A stretch of DNA of 64,000 nt from Clostridiaceae bacterium (lineage in GTDB: Bacteria; Bacillota; Clostridia; Acetivibrionales; DUMC01). Numbering within the stretch: position 1 is the stretch's first letter; the number at the start of each line of letters is the position of its first letter. Where the stretch lies: positions 48,619 through 112,618 of the forward strand of contig DUMC01000112.1 in the NCBI GenBank assembly GCA_012840075.1, written 5' to 3'. Below, one piece after another: positions 63,953 through 64,000 of this stretch. Position numbers and translations under genes: made by a program. The notes under the pieces were generated by a model. The model had not been told where the DNA came from. It worked only from the letters and a program-made list of their open reading frames with translations, and made no database searches.

Positions 63953-64000
63953 TCATAATGGGACACACCTCAACGCAAAAGAAATACTACTAGCTTAAGC
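63953..64000 (+). other. Start of a GGGACACACCTC repeat element at the window edge
   Basis: The last 48 bp contain GGGACACACCTC at about 63960, matching the arm of the inverted repeat at 2549-2676 and similar to 57645-57658. The element is cut by the window edge. Confidence 0.45.

Noticed and set aside
1..64000. Prophage, insertion sequence or integrated plasmid
   Set aside because: No transposase, integrase, phage structural gene or replication gene was seen; the two XRE regulators alone are not enough evidence.

Overview
The window looks like a chromosome segment from an anaerobic, spore-forming, low-GC Clostridia-type bacterium that lives on plant or host glycans. Supporting signs are very AT-rich spacers, strong AGGAGG ribosome binding sites with frequent TTG/GTG starts, a pyruvate:ferredoxin oxidoreductase, a DUF3787-type spore protein, a T-box phenylalanyl-tRNA synthetase operon, and many sugar pathways each with its own AraC-type regulator. 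I cannot name the species.

Layout. 1-9.5 kb: the end of a membrane protein, a MetH-activation-like protein, L-rhamnose isomerase and a class II aldolase, a ferritin-like protein, type II pantothenate kinase, then a uroporphyrinogen-decarboxylase-fold methyltransferase fused to a thioredoxin-like domain and a CobW-type GTPase. 9.5-15.4 kb: three tiny membrane proteins, pyruvate:ferredoxin oxidoreductase and a spore protein. 15.4-24 kb: a redox cluster (AraC regulator, Old-Yellow-Enzyme-like flavoprotein with an Fe-S-like tail, SDR, large FrdA-like flavoprotein, second AraC regulator, DegT aminotransferase). 24-28 kb: tRNA-Val, CCA-adding enzyme and a PutP-type symporter. 28-34 kb: a complete alpha-galactoside route (AraC, GH4 alpha-galactosidase, galT, galK, galE). 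34-38 kb: two XRE regulators, two RNA-modification enzymes and a TPR protein. 38-42 kb: D-lyxose/mannose isomerase followed by GH38 alpha-mannosidase. 42-49 kb: a minus-strand sugar-acid cluster (KdgT-type permease, DUF1537 kinase, PdxA2-like dehydrogenase, LarA-like racemase, glycerate kinase). 49-55 kb: T-box leader, pheS, pheT and pgi. 55-61 kb: DUF368 translocase, metallophosphoesterase, ArsR-type sensor, DUF5317 and HD-GYP proteins and small membrane proteins. 61.7-64 kb: a D-Ala-D-Ala-ligase-like ATP-grasp enzyme and a short lysine 2,3-aminomutase homologue.

How the genes fit together. Rhamnose, galactose and mannose enter glycolysis through the isomerase/aldolase, Leloir and mannose-isomerase modules, with pgi and pyruvate:ferredoxin oxidoreductase below them. 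The sugar-acid cluster reads as uptake, C2 epimerisation, C4 phosphorylation and oxidative decarboxylation of a four-carbon acid to dihydroxyacetone phosphate. This is inferred from the families and their order.

The non-coding DNA is distinctive. There is a dispersed 26-bp element carrying GGGACGGTTCTT (three loci), a second hairpin family carrying GGGACA/TGTCCC, a five-copy 20-bp array, an exactly duplicated promoter, and repeated short tandem duplications in spacers. The most interesting candidates for new biology are the LarA-containing acid pathway, the AraC/OYE/SDR/FAD/DegT cluster, the thioredoxin-fused methyltransferase, the ATP-grasp/KamA pair, and the tiny membrane protein family.
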